Translations under genes and position numbers: made by a program
Notes under the pieces: generated by a model
What the model was told of the DNA's origin: nothing
The model's database searches: none
Seen by the model: the letters and a program-made list of their open reading frames with translations, nothing else
DNA from: Vanilla planifolia
Taxonomy: Eukaryota > Streptophyta > Magnoliopsida > Asparagales > Orchidaceae
Length of the DNA: 64,000 nucleotides
Direction of reading: 5' to 3'
Assembly: GCA_023846275.1 (NCBI GenBank)
Contig: JAIUJO010000069.1
Span: 998,501-1,062,500 of the forward strand
Part shown: positions 41,769-54,868 of the stretch, one piece after another
How positions within the stretch are numbered: the first letter of the stretch is position 1
Layout: every line of letters starts with the position of its first letter

Positions 41769-41791
41769 CATATACATGACTTTGTGAGTGT
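41758..41791. repeat. Hairpin at the CA-to-TG polarity switch
   Basis: ACACTCATAAA (41758-41768) and TTTGTGAGTGT (41781-41791) are inverted repeats with one mismatch around the 12-base loop CATATACATGAC. Left of it the + strand is A+C rich; right of it the + strand is G+T rich for more than 22 kb. Confidence 0.8.
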
Positions 41792-44200
41792 GTATGTATA
41801 TACATGTGTGTGTGTGCATATGTGTAGTTTTGTGTGTATTCATGTACATGTGTATTTATATTTGTGTATGTATCAATGCATAAGGGTGCATGCATGTGTG
41901 TGTGCTCACATACTTTTATGTGTATTGCACATGCATGTGAGCGTGTAAGTGATTGTGCATCTATGTCTATGCATGTGCATGTGTGTGTGCATACATGTGT
42001 GAATGTGTGGGTGTGCATGTAAGTGTGTATATATGTATGTGCATGTGTGTGTGCATATGTGAGTATGTGTGTGTGTACACTTCCATCTATGTATACATGT
42101 GTATGTGTGAGCATGTATTTATTGGCCTATGTGCATGTGTGTTGTTGTGTTTGTGTGTGTATGTGTATGTGCATGCTCACATGTCCATTTGTGTTCATGT
42201 GTTTACACTTGTGTGTGTAGAGCTCGTGTGTGTTTGTGTGCATGTGCATGTGTGGGGGTTTGTGTACAAGCATTTTAGTGTGCATATAAGTGTGCTTGTA
42301 CTTGTGCATATGTATTTCTGTGTGCTAATTTTTTCATGCATTTGTGTGAGTGGACATGTGTGTGCATGTGTTCATGATCATGTGTGTGAGTGTGTGAGTG
42401 CATGAATTTGCATGCCTTTCTATATGTATGTCTACTTCTACATGTGCATGTCTTTGAATTGATATGTGTGCTTATGTGTTTCTATGCATGAGCATGTGCA
42501 TCTATGTGTGTTTTTCTATTCCTGCATGTGTGTGATCATGTGGGTGCCCTTGTGCATGTTCGACTTTGTGTACATACATGACTATTTGTATGTACGACTG
42601 TGCATGTGTGTTCCTGTGTTTGTACTTATGGGGTGCACACATGTGTGTGTACCATGTCAGTGTGCAAGAATGCATGTAGATGTGTATCTGTGTGTATTGG
42701 TAAGTGTGGGCACACACGTGTGTCTATCTATATGTGTCTGCTTGTTTGTGTGCACATGGGCATATGCATGCATGTGTCCAAGCAGTTATGCATGAGTATG
42801 TGTGTGTAAGTGTGCATGTGTGTGTATTTGTGTACATGCATGTGAGCGTGCATGTGTGTGTGCTTGTGTGTTCCTATATGTGCACATGTGTTTACTTTTG
42901 TGTATGTTTACACAAGTATGGACATATTCATGTGCATTCACAAGTGTAGAGGCTTACGTGTATATGCCTGTACATGCACGTGTGTGTGTGTTTATGTGCA
43001 TGTGTGAGGTTGTGTGCGTGAATGCATGTAGGCACATATGAGTATGAGTGGGTGTGACTGAGTGTGTGCAAGTGTGCATATGTTTGCATGTGCATGTTTG
43101 TTTGTATGTATGTACATGTTTGTGTTTTTGTGTGTTTTATGTTTGTGTGTATGTATGTGTGCATGTCCATGTGTGTATGTGTTAATGAAAATATGTGTGC
43201 ATGAGTTTTTCGGTGTGCATGTGTGTGGTTTTGAGTTTGCAAGTATGTGCACGTGGGTGTGTATTTGTATGCTTGTTTTGTGTGTCGGCTCATGTGTGTG
43301 TGCGAGTATACTTGTGTGAGTTTGTGGCTATGTGTGTGTGTATATGTGCTTATGTGCACAGGCAAATATTTATGTATTTGTGTGCACATATGCATGCGCA
43401 TCTATGTGTGTGCATGTCTATATGGGTGAGTGCATTTGTATGTGTGTTTGTGCATACCATGCACGATTACATGTGCTTGTGTGTAGGAGTGCATTATTGT
43501 GCAAGTGCGTGTGCACACAAGCTTCTGTTCATGCATATGGGTATTTTTGCACATGTGTGTGTTTGTGTACATGCACGTATGTGTGTTCCTATGTATGTGC
43601 ATATGCATGTTTGTGAGTGAGTGTGTGTGTGTATGTGTGCATGTGTGCCTACATATGTGTGTGTAAGTGTGTGCATACATCTATGTGTGCAAGGGCATGT
43701 GTGTGTGTGTGTGCATGTGTGTGTGAGTGTGAGCATGTGTTTGTTCGTACATGTTTGTGTGTGTGCTTGTTTATTTGTGTGTATGTGTGTGTGCGCATGT
43801 GCATATGTTTGTATGCTTGTGTGCATGTTTATGCATGTATTTGAATATGCATGTTCGTCTATATATATGTGTGTGTACAAACTTGTTTGCATGTGTGTGC
43901 ATTTTTCTATGTGTGCATGCATGCTTTGGTGCATTTGTGGGTGTGTGTGCATGTGTACATGTTTTTGTATGTAGGTGCATCTATCTATACATATGTAAGT
44001 GCACATGTGTGAGTGTCAGTGTGTGTGCATGAGCATGTGTGCGTAAGTGTGTTCATGAATGCATGAGTGTGCTATTGCATGTGTGTATGTGTGTATACAT
44101 ATGTGTGCACTAATGTACATGTGTATGTGTGTACGTGCGTGTGTCTGTGTGTCTATGCTTGTGCATCTGTTTGTGTGCAAATGTACATAAGTGTGTGCAA

Positions 44201-44205
<5 letters not shown>

Positions 44206-44235
<30 letters not shown>
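44206..44235. repeat. Pure (TG)15 run
   Basis: Thirty uninterrupted bases of TG alternation, among the longest pure dinucleotide runs in the TG segment. Such runs are good candidates for Z-DNA and for length polymorphism. Confidence 0.93.
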
Positions 44236-44236
<1 letters not shown>

Positions 44237-47200
44237 ATGTGTACATGTGTGAGTATGTGTGAATGTGTAGATGTTCATGTCTAGGCTTTTGTGAATATGA
44301 GTGTATGCATGCTCTTGTATGTTGGTGCACTTATGTTTGTGTGTGCATGCATCTGTGTGTGCTTCTAAATGTGTGTGTGGGTGTGTGCTCCTGCTTGTGT
44401 GCATGTGTATCAATGTGTGTGTGTGTCTGCTTATGCACATGCATGAACATCACTTTGTGTTTATGAGCATGTCTGTGTGTGTACATGCTTGTGTCTATGT
44501 GTCCAAGTGTGTTTGTGCTTGTATGTTTATGCTTATGTGTATGTGTGTCTATGTGCATGTGTGCGCATCTATTGCTATTGTGTGGGTGTGTGCATGCATG
44601 CGTGAGTGTGTGGACATGTTTGTGTGCATGCATGTGCATGTTTGTGTGCATGCAAGTGTGTGGGAGTGTGTGTGTATGGCTACACACAAGTGTGCATGTG
44701 TGTGCATACGTGCTTGCATGTGTGTGTGTGTGTGCATGTGTGAGACTACATATGTAGGTACATGTGTGTGCTTGCTTGTATGTGCATGTGAGTGTATCCA
44801 TGCATGTCTGTGTAAACATGTGCATGTGTGTTTGTGTGTGCAAATGTGTATGTGTGTACACGTTTCTATGCATGTGAATGTGTGTGTTCATTCTTATGTA
44901 TGCCTATGTGCATGTGTGTGTGTGTATCTGTGCATTATTGTGTTTGTACATGTGTGCATGCATGCATCCATGTGTTTTTGTATTTGTCCATTTGTGTGAG
45001 GGTGTGCTTGTGGGTGTGTCTTTACCAGTGTGTATGTGTATGTGGGTGCATGTGTGTGTGTTTTACTATTTGTGTGTGTATGAGCAAGTGCTTATGTGTG
45101 TATTTGTGTGCGTGTATGTGGGTGCATATGCGTGTGTGCATGTGCAAATGTGTATGTGTATCTTTGTGCCTATGGGTATGTGTATGTGCACATGCAAGTG
45201 TGTGTGAGTGTGTGTGCATGAGTGTGCATGTGTGTGTGTGAGTTAGCAAACATGTTTTTGTGTGCATGTGTTTCTTTATGTTCATGTGCATGTGAGCATG
45301 TGCATGTGTTTGTGTATGTGTGTGTATGTGTTCATGTGTTCATTTTCTTGTGGGTGTGTGGCTATGCATGTGTGCACGCATGTGCCTTTGTGTGCGTGTG
45401 CATTGACCCATCTGTGAGTGTACATGTATGTATAAGCATGTTTGTGTGTGCGTGGATGAATGTGGTTGTGTGTGTGCATATATCTGGGATATACAAGTGG
45501 GAGTGCATGTGAGTGTGTCTATGTGTATTCATTAGTGATTGTACTTGTGTAGATTTGCATATGTTCAGGCATGTATATGTGTGTGCTCTTGTGCCTAAGT
45601 GCACATGTGCGTGTGTCTGTGTGCATGTGTGCATGGGTGTGAGTGTGTTTGTGCATGTGCATGTGTATGTCAACGGGTTTGTGCATGCTTGCTTATGTGA
45701 TTGTGGGTGTGTGTATGTGTATGTCCATGTTTTTATGCATGTGTGGTTGTCTTTATATTTTTGCATGCTAGCATGTGTGTGGCTTTAATGTGTGTTGGTG
45801 TGTGAGGTTTTTTATGAGTACTTGTGCATGTGCATGTGTGTTTGTGAATGTGGGTACATGTGTTTGTACCTATGTTTGTGTATATGCTTGTGTGTGAGTT
45901 TAGATGTATGTGTGAGAGTAAGTTTGTGTGCATGTGTGTGAGCATATGTGCATGCCTATGTGTGGGTGTATGTGCATACCTGTGTGCATGTGTGAATTAT
46001 TATGTGTTCATATGTTTGTGTATGCATGTGCATATGTGCACATGTGCAAATTTTTTTGTGTGCACATGTGCTTTTGTGTCTATGTGGTGCATACATTTGT
46101 GTGCATGTGCACATGTGTATGAGTTTGTGCTTGTGCTTGCATTTATGTTCTTGATTGTGTGCATATGTGTGTGAGTGCGCATGTGTGCATCATGCTTATG
46201 GGTGTGTTTGTGCAACCACTCGCACAGTCATATGTGTTCATGTGTTCATGTGTGTATGTCTTTAAGGGCATATGCATGTGCTTATGTGTGGTTGTGTGTG
46301 TGTTTTTGGCTACATGCATTCATGTGTGTGTGTGTGTTTACTTTGGTTTGAATTTATCCATGCATGTGTATGTGTGTGCATGTGTGTGCATGTTTGTGTG
46401 TATTTTTGTGTGTTTGTGTGCATGTGTGTGTGTGTGTGTCTATGTGCACATTGTATGTTAAGTAGTGTGTGTGTGGGTTTCTGTGTGCAAGTGTGTTTAT
46501 GCATACAGAATTATGCATGCATGTGCTTGTGAGTGTGTTCAATTATGTTGGAGTGTGTGGGCTTGTGTGGGTGCAAGCCTTATGTGTCTTTGTGAGTGCG
46601 TTGGGTGTCTATGTGCATGTGTCCTTGCTTCTACATGTTTGTATGCATTATTTGCACATGCGTGTATGTGCATGTGCATATGTGTGTGTGTTATGCATGC
46701 ATTTGTGAGTAAGTGAACATATGTGAGTGTGTGTGCATGCATGTGCTTACATGTGTACTTGCACATGTGTGGGTGTGCAGACATGTGTGTGTCACATGTG
46801 TGCGTGTGTGGTTATGTGTGTGTGTGTATGCATTTGTGCACTTGTGTGTGTGCTCACTTCTTCATATGTGCATATGTGTGCATGTGTGTGTGTTTATATG
46901 AGCTTGTATGTGCTTGTGTATAGTTACATGTGTTTGTAGATGTGTGTGCTTGGCTGTGTGCACAATTGTTGGGTGTCCACTTTTTTTTGAAAGTGCGTGT
47001 AAATATTTATGTGCACACATGTGAATGTGTGTATGTGTTTGTGCATGTGCCACTACATGTCTGTGCATTTCTATGTGTGTGTGTGGCGGGTGTGTATTTA
47101 TATGTTAGTGCATATACATGCATATATTTTTATGTATTTGTGCATGCATGTGTGTATGCATGTATCTGTGTGTGTGTGTGTGGAGGGTGGTTTGTGTGTG

Positions 47201-47730
47201 TGCATTCATGTATATGAGTGTGCATGTGTTTGAGCATAGATGCCCATGTGTGTGTGATTGGTTACGTGTGTGCGTGTGTATGTTCATGTGTATGGGTGTG
47301 TGTCGGTGTGATTGTGTGCATGCATGCATGCGTGTATCAATGTATATGTGTGTTCGTTTGCATGCACACACTTGTGTGGGTGTGTTGGTATACACTGTGT
47401 GCATCTATGTGTGCATCTGATTGTTTTCACATATGTGTATGCATGTATTTATGCACATGCATGTCTACGTATGCTTGTACATCTTCATGTGTGAGTGTTT
47501 GCGAGTGTGTGTGTGTGTGTGTGCAAGTGCTTATGTGCACACATATGTGTGTGCATGTGAATATTTTTGTGTGAACATGGGTGCTTGCATGTATATGTGT
47601 GCATGAGTGCTTGTGCATGTTTATGCATTTGAGCTTATGTGAGCAAGCATGAGTGTTTATGTGTGTTTTTGCATGTGTGAATGTGTGTACTGATGCATGT
47701 TAGTTTGTGTGCATATATGAATGTATGCAT

Positions 47731-47772
47731 GTGCGTATGTGTATGTGCGTATGTGTATGTGCGTATGTGTGG
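47731..47772. repeat. 14-bp tandem repeat, three copies
   Basis: GTGCGTATGTGTAT is exact at 47731-47744 and 47745-47758; the third copy ends in GG instead of AT. Each copy carries a CpG, so the unit looks little decayed. Confidence 0.92.
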
Positions 47773-50255
47773 GTGTGTGCAAGTGCATTTGTTTATGTGC
47801 TTGTCAATGTGTGTGTGTGCATGCATGCATGCATGTGTGAATGTGTGTTTTTATGTGTGTGTATGTGCATGCGTGCGTTCATGCATCTGTGTATGTGTGT
47901 ACATGTGTGCATATATGTATGTGCATGTATGCGTGCATGTGTATGTGATTATGTATGCATGTAGTTGTGTGTGTGTATAAATGTGCATGTGTACTAGCAT
48001 TTATATACAAGCCTTTGTGTGTTAATGTGTGTGTGAGCATAAGGGGGTGTGTGTGTGTGTGTCTGGGTGTGCTTATGCGTGTGCGTGCATGTGTATGTGT
48101 GTGCATGTGTGTCGACTTGTTGGTGCATGTGTGTGTGTATATGTGTGTGTGTGTGTGCATGTTTATGTTATCAACATGTGCATGAACTCCTATGTATGTG
48201 CTTATGTTAGTATATGTGTGTATGTTTGTGTGTCTCTAGATACATATATGTATGTGTGTGCACATTTATGCATGTGAATGTTTCTATATATGCATGTGTG
48301 TGTGCATCATGCATGTGTGTATATGTGCATTTGCATGCAATTGTTTGTGCAGATGTATTTGTATATGTGTGTGTGTTTGTGCATGTGCATGTATACATGC
48401 TTGAGTGTGTGTATTTGTTTGCATGCATGTGTAGGTGTGTTATTGCTTTTCAACATATGTGCATGTGCATGCATGTTTGCATATCGACATGTACGTATGT
48501 TTGTGTCTGTGTGTGTGTGTGTTTGTGTTTTTCTGTGCGTGTTTGTGTGCACGTGCATGTGTTTGTGCATTATTGTTTGTGTATATGTGTGTGTGTGTGT
48601 ATGAGTGTGTTCATCTGTGTGCATGTGTTTGTGCATGGGTGTTAGTTTCTGTGTGTGTATGCCTATACAGATGTGTGTGCCTATGTTTATGCAAGTACAT
48701 GTTTGTGCTTATGCATGTGCATGTGCAAGAGTGTGCATATGTGTGTATGTGTGCATTTGAGCATATTGGTGCGTGTTCTTGTATGCGTGTACCGTACCTA
48801 TGCTTTTTTTTGTGCACATATTTGTGGGCTTTTGTGTCGATGTGTGTGTGCATGTGTATGCTTATATTTATGTGTTATGTGTGTATGTGTGTGTGCATGC
48901 ATATGCATGTGTGCACATTTGTGTATCTATGCAGGTGTATTTAAGTGTATATATGCATATGTGTGCACATGAGTGTGTAGATAATTGTGCATGTGAGTGA
49001 GTATGTGTGTGTGTGTGTATACATGTTCACATCTTTGTTTGAGTGCATGTGCATGTGTATTCATATGTTTGTTTGTATTTATGTGTGTGTACGTGTGTGC
49101 AAGAGTTTTTATGTGTGTATGCATGTGTTCTTGTGAATGCACACATGTGTGTATATATGTAGGTGTATATGTGTGCATGTGCATGTGTGTCCACGTGTGT
49201 TTGTGTGTAGTGTGTGTGTATATCTGTCTGTTTATGTGTTTGTTCTTGCATGTGTGTGTACATGTGCATGTGTGTTTTTGTGTATGTGTCCATGTATTTA
49301 CATATGTGTGTTCACTTGCATTTGTGTGTGTATTTGTGCTAATGTGTGTTTGTGCTTATATGTGTGTTAGAGAGTGTGCTTGTGTTTGTGCATTATTATG
49401 CATATATGTGTGTGCATTCGTGTGTGCATACAATAGTGTGTGTGTGTGGGTGTGCATGTGTGTGCATCTATGAGTGCCTATGCATGTATGTGAGTTTTCA
49501 AGTGCATGTGTGTGTGTGTTTGTGTGTGTAACTATGTTTGTTGGTGTGCATATATGTTTATGCATGTGTGTGTACTTGTCAGTGCATGTATGTGCATATG
49601 TGTGTTTATGTGTATTCTTCTATTGGTTTGTAAGTATGTGAGTGTGGTTATGTGTACATGTATGTGTGTGTGTGTGTGTGCATACTTACTTGTTCAATTT
49701 TGTGTGTGTATGTGAGTGTGGCTTTTTGTGTTTACATGTGTGCATGTGTGGTTCTACATGTGCATGTGTGTATGCATGTGTGTGTCTATGTAGGTGTGTT
49801 GTTTATGTTTGCATAAGTTTCTGGGTTTGTTGTGTGTGTAGTTATAAACATGTGTGTGTGCACGTGGATGTAGGGGTGTGTATATTTGTGTGTGTCTATG
49901 TATGCATGATTGTGTGTCTGTGTGCACATGCGTACATGTGTGCGCAGGTGAGTGGATGGTTGCATGTGTGTTTTCATGTGTATGGGTGTGTGTGTGGGTT
50001 TGTGCGTGTACATGGTTTTGTTGGTGTGTGTGTGTGTGTGTTTTTATATGCATGTACATGTCTGTATATGACTACATGTGTATGTGTCTATATATTTGTG
50101 TGTGTGATCATGTCTATGTTTATAGACATTTGTGTCTCTTTGTGTGCATATTTATATGTCTATGCATGTATGTGTGCATGTGCACATGCATGTGTGTTTT
50201 TGTGTACATGTGTGAATCTAAGTTTACATGTGTTTGCATGTGTGCATGCATGTCT

Positions 50256-50290
50256 ACACATGTGTATGTGTGTTCACACATGTGTATGTG
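50256..50290. repeat. 20-bp near-tandem repeat
   Basis: ACACATGTGTATGTG occurs twice with a 20-base period (near 50256 and 50276). Each copy contains the palindrome ACACATGTGT, a local return of CA polarity inside the TG strand. Confidence 0.75.
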
Positions 50291-53200
50291 ATTATGTGTC
50301 CATGTGATCATGCAGATGTGTGTGTGTGCATGTATTTGCAAGTGTATTCATGTGCATGTTTGTGTCCATTTGCATATCTTTACATCCATGTCAATGCATG
50401 TGCATGTGTAGGCATGCATATGTGCACACATACATGTGTGTGCATATATGTCTATATGTGTGTTTGTGCATGTGCATCCATGTGAGTATGTGTGCATCCA
50501 TATGTGTGTTCATTTGCACATACATGAGTGTCAAAATTTGAGTTAGTGTTCATGTATGTGCTTTTTTGTGTGTGTATGTGTGCATCTATGCTTCCATACA
50601 TGTATGTGTGCATATGTGGTTGTGTGTGTGTGAATACATACTTGCATGTGTGTGATGGAGTGTGTGCCTATGCACCTATATATGTGTGTGTGCATGTGTG
50701 TCCATGTGTGCATTGTGTGTGTGGGTCTATTTGTGTATACGTGTGTGTGTGTGTGTACATGTGTGCATGTGCATATCTTTATGTTCATGTGTTTTTATAT
50801 GTGCATTTTTGAACGTATATATTTGTATAGGTGTGTGCATGTGCGTGTGTGCATATGTGTGTGTGCATGTGTGTGGGTATCCCTTTTGTGTGTGTGTACA
50901 TATATGTGTTTGCAAGCATGTACATTTTTGCTTATGTGTGTTTGTTTCTTTGTTTGGGAGTTCGTTGATGTTCGTAGGTGTGAGTGTTCATGTGTGTACA
51001 TGTGTGTCAATGTGTGAGCATGTTTGAGTGCATATGTGCATGTGTGTACGTGTGTGTGCCTATGTTCATGTGAGTGTACGTGTGTATGTGTTTGCATGTG
51101 TGGGAATGTGTATGCTTGTTTATGTGTGTATATGTGTTTGTGTGTATGCATGTGTGTGTCTATTCATACAAGTGTATGTCTATGTGCATTCATTTCTATG
51201 TGCTTGTGTAAGTGTGCTTTTATATGTATGTGTGCATCCATGTATGAACATCTGTATGCATGTGTGAGTGTATATATGTATGTGTGTGCATATTTGTGTG
51301 TGCATGTGCACGTGTGTGTAGGCATGTGTGCGTGTGTCTATGCTTGCATGTGTATGTGTGTGTCTACATTTATGTGTACTTGTGCATGTGTGTTTGTGAA
51401 TATGTGTGCAGTTGCGCATAAGTGCTTCCATGTGCATGTGTATGTGTGTGCATGCATGCTCCTATATGTGTACATGTTTTTCCTTTCATGCATTTCTTTG
51501 TGTGTGTATCTATGAGTATGCATGTGTGTGTGGGTTTGTGTGTATACACATGTAGAAGTTCTATTTTGTGCATGTGTGATAGTTTTTTGTTATGTGTCTG
51601 CATGTATGTGCATGTTTTTATGTCTCTTCATATGTTTGTATGTGTAGGTGCATGTGTGTGTGTGTGTGCATATGTGCATGTGTGTATATTTGTGTGTAGG
51701 TGTGCATTTGCAAGTGTGCTTGGGTGCAAATTTGCCTATCATTTACATGCGTGCGGTTTTGTGCTCTTACATGTGTGCATTTGTAAGCATGTGTTTGTGC
51801 ATGTTTGTATGTACTATGCATGCATGTATGTATTCCTATGGGTGTGTGTATGCATGGATGTGCATTTACACATGCATTTGTGTACATGTGCATGTATGCT
51901 TGTGTGTGTTTACATGTGTGAGCTTGTGCGTATTCACGTGTGCTCCTATGAGTGTGTTTAGGTTTGTTCATGTGTGTGCATGTGTATGTGTGTGTTGTTG
52001 TGCATATGTTTGTGTATGTGTGTGAATGTTTGTCTGCATGCAAGTCTATGTGTGCATCCCTATGCATGTGTGTATAAGTGTGTTGGATGCCTTGTGTGTG
52101 AGTGTGCATGTGTGTGCATGTGCATGTGCATGTGTGTGGTGGTGTGTATGCAAGCATGTTTGAGCATGTCTTTGTGTGTTTATGTACTTATAAACATACT
52201 AGTGCGTGTGTGTGTGCATGAGTACACATACAAACATGTTTGTGTGTGTGTGTGTGCACATATGTGTTTGTGTTTGTGTGTGTCGTTATGTGTGGGTGTT
52301 TATATGTGTGCATGTCCATGTATACGTTGGCATATATGTGTGTGTGTGAGTGCATATGTGTGTGTGTGTGTTCATGTGTGTGATTGTGCATATGTGTTTG
52401 CATGTGTGTGCACATTACTTGTATGTGTTCTTGTGTGTGTGCTTGTGTTTGTGTGTCCTTGTGTGTATGCATGTGTGTGAGAGATTGTGTGCACATGCAT
52501 GTGTGTTTGTGTATACACTTGTGTTTGTACACATTTATGTATGCACCTCTATCTTCTAGTGTAAGTGCACAAGCACGTGAAAGTGTGTGCATTTGGGTGT
52601 GTGGGTGTGCGCATGCATGTACATATGTGTGTGCATGTGTGCTTGTGCATGTTTATGTGCAAGCAAGTGTGTAAGCATGTGTGTGTGTGCATGTGTGAGT
52701 GTGTGGATACATGTGTGTTTGCTTGTACGTATGTCTATATGCATGTGTTTGTGTGTGTGTGCATTTGTGTGCATGTGTGAATGTCTACATGTTTTTTTTT
52801 GTGTATATACATTTTACATGCATGTTTGTCTGTGTGCATGTGTGTATGTTTACATGCATGTGCATGTATATGCACAAGTGTGGTTGTATGTGTATGTGTG
52901 CTTGCATGTGTGCAAAATTATGTGTGTGCACTGGTGTATTTATGTGTGCATGTGATTGTGGATTTCTATGTTTGTGTGTGTGCATGTCTAGATTGTTTCC
53001 ATGTGTTTATGTTGGTGTGTGTTCATTTGTTTGTGCATATGTGTATGTGAGTGTGTACATGTGTATGTGAATGTATAGGCACATTTGTGTAGTGTGTGTG
53101 CATGTGTGTGAGACAGTGTGCATGTGTATATGTATCTATGTGCATGGGTGTGCATGTCCATACAGTTGTGTGTGTGTGTATGTGCATGCATGTGTTTGTA

Positions 53201-54850
53201 CACGTGTGTGAATGTGCATGTGTATGTGTGTGCAAGCACATATCTCTGTGCATTTGTGTGTGCATGTGCACATACATGTTTGTGCATATATGAATGCATT
53301 CATATGTGTATGTATGCATGTGTTTATGGATCTTATTGTATGTGCATGAATGATCATGCACGCATGTGTATGTGTGTGGGTGCATGTGTTTGTATATTTG
53401 TGCATGTGTGCAAGTGCACATATAAAGGTGTTTGTGCATTTATGTGTCTTTGAATATGGGTGAGAGTGTGTGCACTATTGTATATTTGTGCATACATGTG
53501 AGTGCTTTCATGCATGCTTGTGTGTGTGTGCCTATATGTGTGCATGTGAGCATGCTTATGGGTTTTTGTGAGAGTGTGCATATGTGTGCCTATGCAAATT
53601 TGTATGAGTGTGTGTGTGTGTGTGTGCATGTGCATGTGTATGTGTGTGTCTATGTGTAAGTGTGAGTGCGTGTAAATGTGTCCACATGCGTGTGCATATG
53701 CATGCATTTACAAGTGTGTGTGTGTGCATGCTATTGTGTATGTGTGCATGCATGTGAATGTGTATGTGCATGCTTATGTGAGTGTGTGTGTGTTTGTGCA
53801 TGCTTATGCAATTGTAATTGTATGCATATGTGTACGTATGTGTTTATGCGTGAGTGTGCTTGTGCAAGTGTTTGTTTTTGTGTATGTGTGAGCCCAGGCA
53901 AGTGCATGTGAATGTGTGTGTGTGCATGTGCATATGCATGTGTGAGTGGGTGTCTCTATGTGTGTACAAGTAAGTTTGCATGTGTGTATGTGCATTTGTG
54001 CATGGTGAGTATGTATTAGCATGTATGTGTGCATTGGATGTGTGCATGTCTATGAGTGTGTGTGTGTGTGTATCGCTACATGTGTGTTGGTGCTTGGGTG
54101 CATGTGTGTGTGTGCTTGTGCATGTGTGTTTGTGTTTTTGGGTGTTTGTGCAAGTATGTGTGTGTTCATATAGGTATGTGTGCCTATAAGTGTGTGTGTG
54201 TGTCATTTGTGTGTGCGCATGCATGTGTGTGTGTTTGTGCACATGTGCACATGTATCTATCTGTTCATGTGTGTGCATGTGTGTGTGTGGTCTTGTGTTT
54301 ATGTGAATGCAAGTGTATGTTTGTACATGTGGGTGTGCATATATGCATGTGAGTGTGTTTGTGTGTCTACAAGTGGGCGTGTGTGTACATCTATGCATAT
54401 GTGCATGTATGTGTGTTTGAGTGCGTCTGTGTTCATGTGTGTAGTCTGTGAGCGAGTGTGTGTGTGTCTGTATGCACATATGTATGCATATGTATGTACG
54501 TGTGTGTGTGCATTCCTATATGCATGCATTATCCACAAGCCTTTGTACATTTGTATGCATGTGTATCTTTGTGTTCATATGTGTGTGTGTGTGTATTTGT
54601 GCATGTGCATGTACATGCACCCATAGGAACATGTGCATGTCTTAGTGTGGGTGATGATGTGTGGGCACATGTAGACATGTTCATGCATGTGTGCATGTTC
54701 ATGGGGGCACTTATATGTGTGAATGTGCATATGCATGTTTGTTTATATGTTTGTGTCTTTGAGTGTGTGCATGCATCTATATTTGTGTGTGTGCATTTGT
54801 GCATGAATGTGCATTTCTACATGTGTGTGCATGCATTTGTATGTTTGTGT

Positions 54851-54868
54851 GCATGCGCATGCGCATGC
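54851..54868. repeat. 18-bp perfect palindrome of alternating GCATGC
   Basis: GCATGCGCATGCGCATGC equals its own reverse complement and is strictly alternating purine-pyrimidine, with two CpG sites. It is locally the most GC-rich point in the TG array and a strong Z-DNA or cruciform candidate. Confidence 0.93.
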
